From positions 1-64,000 of the forward strand of contig LGRX02035481.1 of NCBI GenBank assembly GCA_001247695.2: a stretch of 64,000 nt of DNA, written 5' to 3'. Shown piece after piece: positions 42,117 to 51,023 of this stretch. The notes beneath the pieces are model-generated. The model was given only the letters and a program-made list of their open reading frames with translations. It had not been told where the DNA came from and made no database searches. This DNA is from Cymbomonas tetramitiformis. Lineage: Eukaryota > Chlorophyta > Pyramimonadophyceae > Pyramimonadales > Pyramimonadaceae. How positions within the stretch are numbered: position 1 is the stretch's first letter; each line of letters begins with the position of its first letter. Both the position numbers and the translations under genes were made by a program.

Positions 42117-44394
42117 TATAGGTATGTATACAGTAGTGCACATATATACGCTCATCAGTAGTGATACGCAGATCTCAGATATTGCAATTTGTTAGCTGGA
42201 TGGATGGGTAAAATTGCATACCTTGAACACTACTTGTCTCTGAGCAGTAAAACCTTCTTGGTTGTATCCATATAGAGACATTACTGATCTCACTGAATAA
42301 TATCCAGTGTTGCCTTTGCTAGTGCAATAACCATTATCAACTGCCTTACAACAAGTTGCCGCCACGTCCCAAATACATAAGTTATGAGGCCATATCCCAT
42401 CGCATGCACCTTCTGATTCTTCCTGAACACAAAGCGAGTTATAACTGGTCGGAGGATTATGCGGATGATGCGGTGGACCGGGCGGTGGTGAGGGTGATGA
42501 GGGCGGTGGGGAGGGTGGAGGGAGGGGGGTGATGGTTGTGAAGGCGGTGGTGATGGTTGTGAAGGCGGTGGTGATGGTGGTGATGGGGGTGATTGTGGAA
42601 TGGGTGTCAGCAGTGGTGGAGATGAAACTTGCAGTGGTGGTGGGCTGCTGCTGGAGAAGGGTGGAGCTCCAATGCAAATGGATTCCGGCACACAGTGACA
42701 TCCAACTGCCAAATTCCAGGAAGTGTCTAAGTATTCTTTGTCCCATGGTCCCCATTTATTGGCCCAGACATACCTGCTCGATTCACAACATAATGGGATT
42801 GTTATTAGCACAACGAGGTTGAACGTCACAAACACAGGCTTCGGGATTAGATGGGAAATGACAAAAGTGAGGGATTTGTTCAGACATGCATGTATATATG
42901 CAACCACTTTGTGCATTGATATATATGATATATATATATCGATCTATATATGCCGATATTATGATTTGATGAGGTATGTATGCATCATGTGGCGTATGAT
43001 TGTATTGTGCATATTGATCAAGCACGCAACGGTGAGATTATTGAGCGATCGGTAGGACTAATGGACAAGCAACCTGCACATTGCGATGTGCAGTATAGTA
43101 GTGGCGCGCTCACTAACCCTGCACACAAATGGGCACTTAAAGTGTGGGCCATTACCCGGTAAAAGTGTCACCATCAGATTCACCAGATCCATCGTTTGCC
43201 CAGCCCAAAGAGGCAGTATATCCCATCTCGAATAATGAGTTCCTGTCCACATATAAATGTATGTGTATATATTAGTGCAAGTAAGATACAACACGCAGCT
43301 TAAAACGAGTAATACAAGAATAAAGATATACAATAATACATACATGCAGTTTTTATCAGATGAGCCACGTGGTATGCTCTGCACACCGCCGTTCAATGCC
43401 AATAGAAGTAACACATTGCTTGATTGCCAGGGAAGCTAGCTACGTACTCTATCTATCTCTTGAATGTTCTCCTGATATCTATATCTATAGATATAGATAT
43501 ATAGATAGTCTAGTGCTTACTCCTCATCATATGCGTACTTGATATCATGTGTGCCATCTCATGTGTGCAAGCAATGTTGGGGTACCTCAATCCAGATGTG
43601 AGAGCATACTCCAGATTATGTTTTTCACCGCAGCTGCCATATTCAATTTCAAACGCCTGATAGTCATCAGTGACTTCCACGCTTGTTGTTGCACTTAAGC
43701 TGCCTTTGATATCTGCGTGTAGGAAGACCTGTGAAAACAGACCCACCCACTATCCACTAATATACCTTAGCTATTATTATCGATTAATACCAATGGGCCC
43801 AACTTTGTTGCGGAGACAAGGGAGTAGGAATGGAAGGTAGGGGATTCTCTCGCCGGCCCCTCGCTCCCATCCCAACAATAGTGGGTTTAACAACACTACT
43901 TCGTTCTCCATTTGGTTATTTACTAATCACAATTATATATATATCTATACAAAAATATGCAATGCAGTTAAAACGCAAACGCATAATAGATAGGGTGGTT
44001 ATCTACATACCTCAGTAGTCAGGGTCGAGCTTGCTTCAGCAACGGCAAGTGCAGCAGAAGCCCAAATACCAATTGCAATATATGGTTTCAATGCTATATC
44101 AACAGCTGCAACCACTTCTCCCTGATGAAGTGTCGATCGATGGGTGCTATAGATTACGTCAGTAAAATGTCGAACGCTCGAAATTGAAGGTTCACAAGTA
44201 AGCATTACAAGTAAGGAGTAGTGGCCCCAATTACAATACAAATGATCTCGAGAACTCTCCGTGTATGTTTTGCATGCATGTATGGTATCATCATCATCAT
44301 CATCTATCACACTTATCAAAAGCTTATGTCACCTGGATGTTGGTAGGATGCGCAGTGTATGTGGTTGAACTGTCTTGAGCAAATGTGACTGGTC
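19349..44394 (-). CDS. Single-pass membrane protein with cytoplasmic SAM domain, giant introns (5' end unresolved)
   Basis: Nine minus-strand exons fit together by splice motif and phase: 44333-44394, 44011-44121, 43586-43728, 43156-43242, 42222-42906, 29639-29867, 29199-29471, 20072-20185, 19349-19776. Order in the protein: beta-rich extracellular segment, Cys-rich part, SPPP hinge, second Cys-rich part (SLCVQEESEGACDGIW), a helical segment, an acidic Ser/Asp stalk, one transmembrane helix, a tail and a SAM domain. The 42.2-29.9 intron (12.4 kb) is phase 0; the next two, 9.0 kb and 295 bp, are phase 1. Exon 42222-42906 carries two single-base frame disruptions that cancel out, so this allele or assembly is imperfect. 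The first exon needs one more base from upstream, so the gene starts further 5', possibly in the 46-51 kb locus. A surface receptor or adhesion protein is the inference; no ligand or family name is recognised. Confidence 0.65.
20072..20185 (-). CDS. Exon: juxtamembrane cytoplasmic tail
   Basis: 114 bp between acceptor TTTCAG and donor CACG|GTATGT, phase 1 to phase 1. It encodes GFKSYDNPLGQEDPLGPDK and onwards, an acidic segment without hydrophobic stretches, as expected between a transmembrane helix and SAM. Its phase matches the transmembrane exon 9 kb upstream and the SAM exon downstream. Confidence 0.65.
20186..22297. other. Intron DNA of the SAM gene, with an EGF-like scrap
   Basis: Part of the 9-kb intron. 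Near 20590-20690 (minus) there is a C-x-C-x2-GY-x2-N-D-x3-C pattern (CACVSGYLLNDNRMC) typical of the end of an EGF-like domain, without clear splice sites. 20860-21060 is G-rich. 21550-22290 is a purine-rich plus strand (AGCGAGCA-type words) that may be the 5' region of the LINE. No gene is supportable. Confidence 0.45.
22298..22510 (+). pseudogene. Tudor-like module 1
   Basis: The frame contains GRRLQVWWSSECRSFPGVV and HVVVRYDDGDEVGYAL, the pattern of a Tudor/Agenet-like barrel (G..V.VWW.....W..G.V..., V.YDDGDEE...L). Such modules bind methylated ligands or nucleic acid; in a LINE they might tether the element to chromatin. Assigned from the motif only. Confidence 0.5.
23395..23667 (+). pseudogene. 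Tudor-like module 2
   Basis: A second barrel-like stretch: GPRIRLCYINDSRGAWVGVV followed by HLVQFDDDGS, then a TAG stop, then NLISCRYAVEYLSVQ. The layout matches module 1 (strand, W.G.V, V.FDDG), with a nonsense change inside. Confidence 0.45.
23872..24351 (+). pseudogene. LINE ORF, helical N-terminal segment
   Basis: A 159-codon open frame rich in Ala/Glu/Leu (for example DLSAEELRVLDRVLL) between the Tudor-like modules and the zinc fingers. No family is recognised; it is included because composition and position fit the same decayed ORF. Confidence 0.4.
24824..25153 (+). pseudogene. LINE zinc-finger region
   Basis: Contains FRCLVCSERTA with histidines about 14-24 residues later (…HPVQMARPLWHTH), then FGCAVCPSCDVAF followed by LTNHHSTC. 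These are C2H2/C2HC-type fingers just before the RT, the position of the DNA-binding fingers of R2-like elements. The frame closes at 25153 before the RT frame opens. Confidence 0.6.
25322..26243 (+). pseudogene. LINE reverse transcriptase, frameshifted
   Basis: The first part has GACLVALLKPGGGVRPIACG (RT motif with the RPI signature). Motif A reads LDCKNAFNTV near 25832-25862 in a different frame, then RGAIYQAVYKDFPELL resumes the earlier frame, which stops at 25930. Motif B (QGDPLGP, about 26022-26042) and the catalytic YLDD (near 26115-26130) lie in a third segment ending at 26243. Key residues are present but are spread over frames, so no active enzyme can be made. Confidence 0.85.
26256..26954 (+). 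pseudogene. LINE post-RT (thumb/linker) region
   Basis: A 232-codon frame containing HLLLLRFCAHPRFMHLVRGV and QLPTRWGGLGLTSA. The LP.R.GGLGL phrase is common after the RT domain in non-LTR elements of several algae and plants. It connects RT to the endonuclease region. Confidence 0.65.
27096..27834 (+). pseudogene. LINE restriction-like endonuclease
   Basis: Contains YHYLTCNRRGMFTYRHSAVQ (Cys/His cluster) and, about 45 residues later, RRWRPDITVLNYDGRGRHLI then IDVVV, i.e. R-P-D...D, the PD-(D/E)XK core of RLE LINEs. The frame shifts near 27560; the last part is GAQAKKFLEECVEQRQDRR... ending at 27834. The endonuclease would have chosen the target site; here it is broken. Confidence 0.75.
27835..29198. 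other. Intron DNA with short tandem repeats and a hairpin
   Basis: No gene. 28021-28190 is built of CCTGTATAATCCTG / CAGGATTATACAGG words that are partly self-complementary, preceded by CACTCACGCAAGGATATTCC, which resembles the end of the foldback element at 15348. 28577-28660 has GCGCCAGGCGCA-type inverted words. 28795-29190 is unique. Confidence 0.55.
28699..28780. repeat. AT-rich inverted repeat (hairpin)
   Basis: Two arms of about 38 bp (TATGTAGCTAAGTATATACA... and ...TATGTATACTTAGCTACATA) around ACAACAAACGTTGT. It could be a small MITE or a cruciform-prone site. Confidence 0.7.
29199..29471 (-). CDS. Exon: acidic stalk and transmembrane helix of the SAM protein
   Basis: Acceptor TTCTACAG, donor AAAG|GTGCGT, phase 1 to 1 (273 bp). 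It encodes a segment beginning VLAETAFSNGLP, an acidic Ser/Thr/Asp stalk (STDSDDDSGGNDADNG), the hydrophobic helix SVVGIVCGVAAAFMAICIIG and a basic stop-transfer RRQKVKKK. The TGA after the donor lies in the intron, so the protein continues into the tail exon. Confidence 0.75.
29639..29867 (-). CDS. Exon: extracellular membrane-proximal domain
   Basis: Acceptor TGTATGCAG (phase 0), donor ACAG|GTAATA (phase 1), 229 bp. It encodes KSVSDVLGISGSRTLISDIS and a helix AEIRDALVVLITVEVVGFAH, then ADTG. The alternation of strands and helix next to the membrane is reminiscent of SEA-like folds, but this is only an impression. Confidence 0.65.
30610..31720. repeat. About 200-bp tandem repeat, five units, coding-like on the minus strand
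   Basis: CGTCCCCGTTCACA landmarks recur near 30641, 30868, 31068, 31268, 31477 and 31676, about 200 bp apart. On the minus strand the first two junctions keep one frame (67 residues per unit, NGDGHWNDLDDGMWLSLWYP then GYCLFEGVGDSS); later units shift frame. Family A units contain a diverged form (NGDGRWVEVGFGRRL...), so the array is an amplified piece of family A. Confidence 0.75.
31735..32060 (-). pseudogene. Reverse-transcriptase C-terminal fragment, protein end intact
   Basis: The minus frame contains AKYGIVTSQLHRFAERCVLW, then KGYHSRRLWGFLRRFM, and ends at a stop after EFGPS. The phrase (K)YG(V/I)(V/I)TSQLHRF..., a helix and then KGY.RR.L...FRRF is, in my memory, the C-terminal region of a retroelement RT lineage common in algae (Penelope-like or related). 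Only this end is present, next to family A DNA. Confidence 0.4.
42059..42122. repeat. CATA tetranucleotide microsatellite
   Basis: A run of about 12 CATA units followed by TATATATA, directly after a truncated family A copy and about 100 bp from the 3' end of exon 42222-42906. Confidence 0.9.
42222..42906 (-). CDS. Exon: Cys-rich ectodomain with SPPP hinge, two frame breaks
   Basis: Starts in phase 2 after CACAAAG and ends AAG|GTATGC in phase 0. It encodes CVCDVQPRCANNNPIM, then (other frame) YVWANKWGPWDKEYLDTSW and VGCHCVPESICIGAPP, a Ser/Pro hinge (QSPPSPPSPPPSQPSPPP), and, back in the first frame set, SLCVQEESEGACDGIW and CTSKGNTGYYSVRSVM. One surplus base near 42790 and one missing C in the C-run near 42530 are needed to read it through; their sum is zero and total exon length fits both flanking phases. 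Hydroxyproline-type SPPP hinges are typical of green-algal surface proteins. Confidence 0.6.
42907..44394 (-). CDS. Four short exons: beta-rich ectodomain of the SAM protein
   Basis: Exons 44333-44394 (GPVTFAQDSSTTYTAHP), 44011-44121 (GEVVAAVDIALKPYIAIGIW), 43586-43728 (VFLHADIKGSLSATTSVEVT) and 43156-43242 (NSLFEMGYTASLGWANDGSG). Junction phases are 0, 0, 2 and 2 and agree on both sides. Donors are GTGACA, GTATGT, GTACCC and GTAATG. Introns are 211-343 bp. The alternating hydrophobic pattern suggests beta strands; no named domain is recognised. Confidence 0.6.
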
Positions 44395-44545
44395 CTGCAT
44401 GTCAGGAATCCACGCACACCAACGTAACTATATATCAAATTCTATCTCACACTGGCATCACTGGCAGCAGCAATGGTTGATATAAAAAATGAATACAGTG
44501 ATAATATGTATACCGCCGCTTACATAACATTATGGGGGGGGGGAG

Positions 44546-45482
44546 GGATACACACACTGAATGGCACGAGATCATCAGCAGCCGACAAAAGCCAGCCCAT
44601 GCATCAGCATCCCAGTGGATGTGAGAAGCAATTCAGGAACAGGGTGAGGCCGTGACAAGATACCATAAAAGCAGAAATACCCCCAGCCCATCCCATATGC
44701 AAAAGCAGCATGGATAGAATATACGATGTGACCGATCATCGCCCAACAACGAATTGTTGGTCTCTGGGTAACGGAGTTAGCGGACTCTGCTGGCATGCCC
44801 CCCAGTGGCTCACGGTCGATGGATGGGACTCGCTGCTGGCTGGATGGCCCATAATTATATCATAAGTAGATAGTGCAGACCCACCACACGGCACATACAC
44901 ATTGAATAGGATGAGATCAGCCGACAAAAACCAGCCCACCATCATCCCAATGGAGTGAAAAGCATTCAGAAACAGGGCGGGGCCGTGGCAAGATACCATT
45001 CTCTTCGACACATCCCAGACCAGACCAGGCGCAAAGCAAACCCACCACAAACACAGCTCACAGCCAAAAATGTGGGGCAGTTGGTAGCTTTCCAGCTTTG
45101 GCACGTACACACACACTGAGTGGCATGAGATTAGCTGACAAAAGCCAGCCCACCTTCATCCCAGTGGAGAAGCAATGCAAAAACAGGTCGGGGCCGTGAC
45201 CGGATACCGTCAACTCAGACATACCCCCATGCATCCTAGATGCAAAATAGCATGAATGGATGAAATGATGTGGTGACCGATCATCGCTAAGCAATTGTTG
45301 TAAACAATTCCTGATTCCTGGGCAACGGAGTAAGAAAATCCTGCTGGCATGCCCCCCAGTAGCTCTCGGTCAATGGATGGGACTCCTCGGTCCATGAATG
45401 CACACCCACCATATGTCTTGGACATCTGACGGGAGAAGACAAAAAATATATGCGGGCACCTAATAAGTGCTCGTACATGTCT
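44546..45482. repeat. Three diverged family A copies
   Basis: Units start at the GGCATGAGAT-like or GGCACGAGAT-like word near 44560, 44905 and 45119, in the same orientation as the big array but older (many differences). They lie between the last exon of the 46-51 kb locus and the first exon of the SAM-protein chain. Confidence 0.8.
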
Positions 45483-46119
45483 TTCGGGTTGTGCACTCGT
45501 AGTGCAGCGTTTGTTCCGTCTTGTAGCTCAATAACACAAATGATGATCGTGATGCGTCTTCATTCAGGCTCGCTCAGGCGCAGGTACATACGGTTCTAAA
45601 TTTTAGGTTTTGGCTTTTGTCTATGACTCAGCATATATACACACAGCGTGTACTTCACCTGTATCATATGTGTATGCGTAACCGTATTGCATATGCCATG
45701 TCATGTCAAATCCGGTTTCCGCCTATGCATATCACCCCCGTGCACACTTTCTCAACAAATCAATTCCATGCATGCATGTATGCAACAAATATACAACTTT
45801 GTGCATTACTCTATCTCACACACGCACACAAACAATTAGAATTGCAAAGTAGTCAGGCAGGTACCGCCCATCCAGATGTGAGTTCAGGCAGGCAGGAACG
45901 GGAGATGATAACTGAATATGATCAAGTGCACCTGGATTGTGATGATCGATCATACATCAAAATGAATATGAAGTAGGCGAACAATAATCATCGCGGCCGC
46001 AATTCAGGGAATGGAAAGGGGAGGGGGCAAATGGTAAACTATGTTTACGGCTGCAGTGCGTTTTCTTTCCACGCTCCCTTCATCTTCAACCCCCTTCTGC
46101 ACAGCCAATCAAGCGCTAT
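45483..46119. other. No gene seen
   Basis: Unique sequence with short CA/TG runs. No exon with suitable splice sites and phase was found that would join 46120-46363 to 44333-44394. Confidence 0.45.
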
Positions 46120-49100
46120 CTAGATAGAGGACTTTATTTTGGCAGCAGCGAATGTTTCGGTGATGAGCAGGCGTGCGTGGGCAGCGGCAGGTGGCCAAAC
46201 ATACAGCACCTCAAGTTCTGCGTCCACTTCAACCTCAGTGATCATGTCGAGGGTAATCATGTATCCGAGCTTGAAGCCTATGCCCAGGAGTTCAATTCCA
46301 ATGCATGCGGGAAAAATACACAATCTTGTAATCAAATTTACGGTATCCGTCCTACGTAGGTACCTGCAAGCAACATATAATACAACAACTGTACAATCCA
46401 GAGTGACAATAGCAGTACTATAGTACTGCTAGCTATCGTGCTATGGTACTGAATGAATATGTGTTTGTCAGGCTCAGGAGTAGTAGTAATTTGTCAGCAC
46501 CGACCCATCGCTCACTGTATGTATGCATGTCCAAATATATAAGATGCCAAAGATGATATGTGATGAGAGGTCCAAAAGTCCACATCAATCCAAACAAACA
46601 TGAAATTCCCAAATATCCTAAGACAAAGAAGTCCTCAACAAATCTTCTAGCACAAATAGATTCACTGCAGGGGAGGGATTTACGCTGTGGCACGGAGTAA
46701 AAAGTCTGCGTTCAGCTTGAAATCTGCCGTCACTTCTGCTGCCACCTTATCGAATCCTCGAAGTGGATCCGTTTCATAGTCAATTATTAGAGTACCATCA
46801 GAAACCCCAAGATAGCAATCTGGGCATGTTATGTCCAGTGTTACAAGCATTTCCGAGTTTTCGGTTTCCTCCTCAAAAGACCAACTGTACAAGGGAATAC
46901 TGTGCAAGGCGTTGCCAGTTGATGGATCATAGTTCCAAAGGGCGAGCAGTGTGCCATCGCCTCCATTATTATCAGACTGAGGCACACCTGTCTGTTCTTT
47001 CGCTTCATCGATTAAGTCATCAACTGTCCATGTCTGAGCGGGGTTCTCAGAAATGAATGGCTCTGGTTTGGTTCCCGTGAGTTGACTACAACCTCTGCAT
47101 CTCAGTGTGAAGGTAGTATCTTTAAAGGTATTCAATGTTAGCAAGGGGTCAGACTGTTCAAAATCCTCAGGAAGTATCCACTTGTCACCGAGACTGTCGT
47201 CACTCCATCCAGTGTCATCATCCCATTCCCAAGCTCCAACCCGAATTCCTTGGCCAATGGCAACGGCCCCAATCTGAAATGAATATTCATACGTTCTCCC
47301 AACTTCTTGAACGCATGGCAGACCAACAGCACGTTCTACCATCTGGTTTTCTAAGTGATCAAACGTTGAGCTCCACATGTACACTTCGGCAGTGCCCTCC
47401 CCAAAGTCAATTCCCTCTCCCTGGCGGTGTACGTTTGTTTTCATTTGAATCGATACAAACTCAATTACTGCGCGGCCTTGAGAATCAAACACCTCTGCTG
47501 TTGCAGTCCCGCAGTCATCGAAGGCACGTGTTCCATCATCCAGGTTCCCATCGTTATTGCAGTCAACGCAGTCCATGCAAACCCACTTAAAATCGAGTGC
47601 ATTATAGAAATGCGATGAGCTGCACAGGCCTCTGGGTCCACAATGGGAGTCATATACACACTCTTGACAACTTGTACCAGTGTTCCCCTCATATTTATGC
47701 AGACCTGACATGCAAGAAGTGCAGTGCCCAGATCCGTGGCCATTGCAGGTTGCACAACTTTCATGGCATCGCAAGCACTGGTACGTTTCATAAGCATCAG
47801 AAGTCCGGTCTTCAAAGTTGCAATAGCGGCCAGCTGTGCAGTGGTTTTGTTCTTCCCATTTGTCGGTGCATTCTGCACAATATTCGTATCCATACCATGT
47901 GTATCCATGTGGAGAATTTCCATGACAGGTTGTGCATTTACTTGGCCCCGATCCATCACACGTGCCACATGTACTGTGACAACTTTGGCACAGCCAACCA
48001 CTGGAGATGCTCGATCCAGTATCCTCGTAATTGCAGTACTCACTGCTCCCGCAATGTCCATAATACTTCCAGTTTTCGGTGCACTGCTCACAGTGTCCGC
48101 CATCTGTGAGATGCTTTCCGCTCTTACAGCTTGAGCAGTCGTCAGCACCGCCTCCCGTACAGCTATCGCAAGAACTGTGACAACTTTGGCACAGCCAATC
48201 ACGGTAGGTGCTCGATCCAGTATCCTCATAAGTGCAGTACTCACTGCTCCCGCAATGTCCATAATACTTCCAGTTTTCGGTGCACTGCTCACAGTGTCCG
48301 CCATTTGTGAAATGCTTTCCGCTCTTACAGCTTGAGCAGTCATCATCGCCGCCTCCTGTACAGCTACTGCAAGAACTGTGACAACTTTGGCACAGCCAAT
48401 CACTGGCGATGCTCGATCCAGTATCCGCATAAGTGCAGTACTCACTGCTCCCGCAATGTCCATAATACTTCCAGTTTTCGGTGCACTGCTCACAGTGTCC
48501 GCCATCTGTGAAATGCATTCCACTCTTACAGCTTGAGCAGTCATCACCGCCGCCTCCTGTACAGCTACTGCAAGAACTGTGACAGTCCTCACAAATCGTT
48601 TTGAAAGCCCAACTTGCACAACCATATAAATAGCCTTCTTCGCAACATGTGTCGCAGCCATTATATGTATAGCTATATCGATAATCATCACCATAATTGC
48701 AACTTTGATATGAGCAACTACATTGTGAGGATGTGGTTCCCATCAAGTGTCGCCTGCCACCTCGCAACGAACCCTCAACAGACACTGTTGCTGAGACTGA
48801 GACGGTCCCATTCACTGCACCATTCCAGGGGATTTCTTCGTCTTGACTTGCTGTAGCAGCCGCTAGCCTCCCAGTCTTAACTTTATTCTCCATTTTGTCT
48901 CCTGCAAGTCCTGATAAAGATGGTGCAACCAGCACTGGTTCACTGATTGTTGACGTTGTCGAGATCGTCGAGACTACTGACTCACCGTCATTAGTATAAG
49001 ACACTTTATTTGTTGTTGCAGTAGTAGCACCCGTAGGCTCAAAGTGTGCTGATGACTGTCCTTTGGTGTCATTAAGACTGGACACCTTAGTAGGTGTTTC

Positions 49101-51023
49101 AAAGTCTGTCGCAATACTTTGATTGCTCCTGGATAAGCTTTCATTCTTTTGCGTGCGACTCCAAAGGTTCTTGACTGCGGCATCTGTATCCTCTTCCGGA
49201 CTGCCGATATGATAGCGTAGTTTCACTTTCTCAAAGCATTCCTTAGAGTCAACAGATTGTGTGAGTATGGGCACGCTGAGTATTACTGAGACTGGGTTGC
49301 CATCATGTGGAAGACTGATGTGCCCATCACTGCCAAGTCGTTTGCCATTGTATAGAACACACCCATCTTCGAGAAGGTTTGTAGATTTTGCTTTCCCTGG
49401 TAGTGGTGGAGCTCTCTTTGAACTGCTCGCTTCGAATAAGTGGGAAAAGTTTGACATTTCATATCCAGGAGATGCGCAACCAAATATCTTTTCATATACT
49501 GGTGCGGCTTCTCCAGCCGTGTTGCTCTTCTGTACACCTGCTCTGTTAAGTTGAATGCGAGGGCAACCCCAACTCTTGGAGGCCACCAATATAGTTCCAG
49601 GTTGCAGCCATTCTAAAAGTTGCAAGCTTCTTTGAAACACCGTACCGTCTTGTCGAGACTGTGCGAATGACTGTGACGGGTTGCCGGTCATATCGCTCGT
49701 CGAATTTGAAGTTGCGCTGATGTTGATTTTAAGAAAAAGGACGTTGTATGCCTTTCTCCCTGATGACGTTTCTGACTTCGGCAAGGTATTGAAGTGACAT
49801 TCCAAAGAAAGAATATGGTTTCCAATGTGCTTTTCAGAGTCCAGCGAGTGCAACTCTTCGGGAACATGCATCTGCAAAATATAAAAGTCTCAACGGTTGT
49901 CAGAACAAAAAATAAAATCAAAACAAGAAGTGCAACACCTTTCTTCTAAGGTCCGCTACGCCCATGACCCTAAATAAACTGACAACTCCGTTATTTTGTT
50001 CTGCCTTCCATAAAGCATTGAACCCTCTGAGGCGGCCCGGTCAGGAACACTTCGGAAGATGCATTTCCAAGCTAGGATGCTGTTTTACGACCCTCGCCGA
50101 GGAGTCAGATGCTTCCATTATGTTCATCACTACTTCAGCCAGTGTTTCAGAGTGCTGCTGTGCGATACGGTCAACTTCGACTTACCCTAAATCGGCCCCA
50201 AATCTAACAGCCCATTACGCCAGGTGAGGGCAGTCTTCGAAGACTTTGATACTGCAGGATTTGAGGTGCTTCCGGCTCTAGGCTACCTTTCTCTTTCTTT
50301 AGTTTTCCACTGAAATTGAAGCCGAATGTTACCACACGTAGAACGTCTTTGTTGCAGAAGGGGAAAGCGAGAAGCCCCGCGGCACTGCTATATTCATCGC
50401 AGCGTGTGCTATTGACGCCGGCCTTCGAACAAGAGCGTTCTCAAGCATCTAGTATTCTATTGATGCGTTCAGGATCAGTTACACATATTACATGCAGGCG
50501 ACCAAAGATATTTGCGTTCATAGAGGTTTTGTTGCACCACGCGTGGACTCCAGATATCAAATTTCACAGTCTGACAACAAAACCGTCTCAGGGTGGTGGG
50601 TCTCCCCAACTCTCTCCACTGAATTTTAAGAAACGCTATCCTCCGAAATATGAAAGAACATGGCTACAATCAACGGACCTCGTAGGAGAAGTTCAGCCGT
50701 TTGCCACTTTTCACAGTGTGGGCGAAATCTTGCCGATACACTCGTTGCGACGCAGCCTCATTGTCATCACTAGAACTGTCCGGCGGTGAGGCAAACGGTT
50801 GACTGCTTCCCTCATGTCCCTTGTATTCGAAGCTGCGCCTGGGAAGAATCGTCTCACCAAGTTTCTCTATTCTACGTTGAAGGAAGGCGGCCTCCTCAGG
50901 CTCAACCCATGCTACGCAAGCTGGCAATGAGTGCAGCACAAGTGTCAGAGGCAACGTGAGGGAGAGCATCAGTGTCAATGCTGATAAAGCTGCACCTCTC
51001 GGCTCCGAATGAGATAAACTCAT
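46120..51023 (-). CDS. Secreted or ectodomain protein with signal peptide and three 67-residue Cys-rich repeats
   Basis: Three minus-strand exons: 50679-51023, 46684-49871 and 46120-46363. Donors are GAG|GTCCGT (phase 0) and AGC|GTAAAT (phase 2); acceptors are TTTTGCAG and GCTTGCAG. The product is about 1143 residues if it ends at the TAG at 46120. Start Met MSLSHSEPRG is followed by a Leu-rich signal peptide; an upstream in-frame Met (51203) is less likely. A Ser/Thr-rich region follows, then from about 48740 a Cys-rich part with three near-identical units spaced 201 bp (SCKSGKHFTNGGHCEQC...CGSSEYC), resembling furin-like/growth-factor-receptor Cys repeats, then two diverged units, then a beta-rich domain with GAWEWDDDTGW. 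The extracellular role is inferred. It may continue into the 44.4-kb exons instead of stopping: GCT|GTATGT inside the last exon is a strong alternative donor. Confidence 0.7.
48000..48600. repeat. 201-bp in-frame tandem repeat inside the Cys-rich exon
   Basis: Landmark CCATAATACTTCCAGTTTTC recurs at 48058, 48259 and 48460, spacing exactly 201 bp (67 codons). The units differ by only a few bases, mostly silent or conservative (SGMHF/SGKHF/SGKHL), so the expansion is recent and kept in frame. Confidence 0.9.

Larger units (their letters stand above)
29868..42221. repeat. 12.4-kb intron filled with a composite repeat array (families A and B)
   Basis: Family A (start GAACGGCATGAGATCGGCCA, up to about 500 bp) occurs about 14 times here, near 30130, 32045, 32158, 32707, 33023, 33334, 34570, 36301, 36810, 37247, 40125, 40327, 41161 and 41794. 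Family B (about 0.5-1.2 kb, ending CTTTGATCCCCGGCGTGGGT...AAGGATAAGCATACACAC) follows or interrupts A at about 33520-34560, 35100-36290, 37690-38420, 38430-39540, 39545-40115 and 40660-41150. CA microsatellites sit at the A/B junctions. All copies point the same way. Open frames inside are unstable between copies, so they are not annotated as genes. Confidence 0.8.

Noticed and set aside
43521..43585. HEMAHMISSTH on the minus strand, resembling a zinc-protease HExxH...H motif
   Set aside because: Phase matching with the next exon (43156-43242) requires the donor GAG|GTACCC at 43585, which puts this stretch in the intron; the metzincin Gly is also missing.
50316..50789. Plus-strand 157-codon ORF
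   Set aside because: It overlaps the intron and the signal-peptide exon of the minus-strand gene, whose frame and splice phases are better supported.
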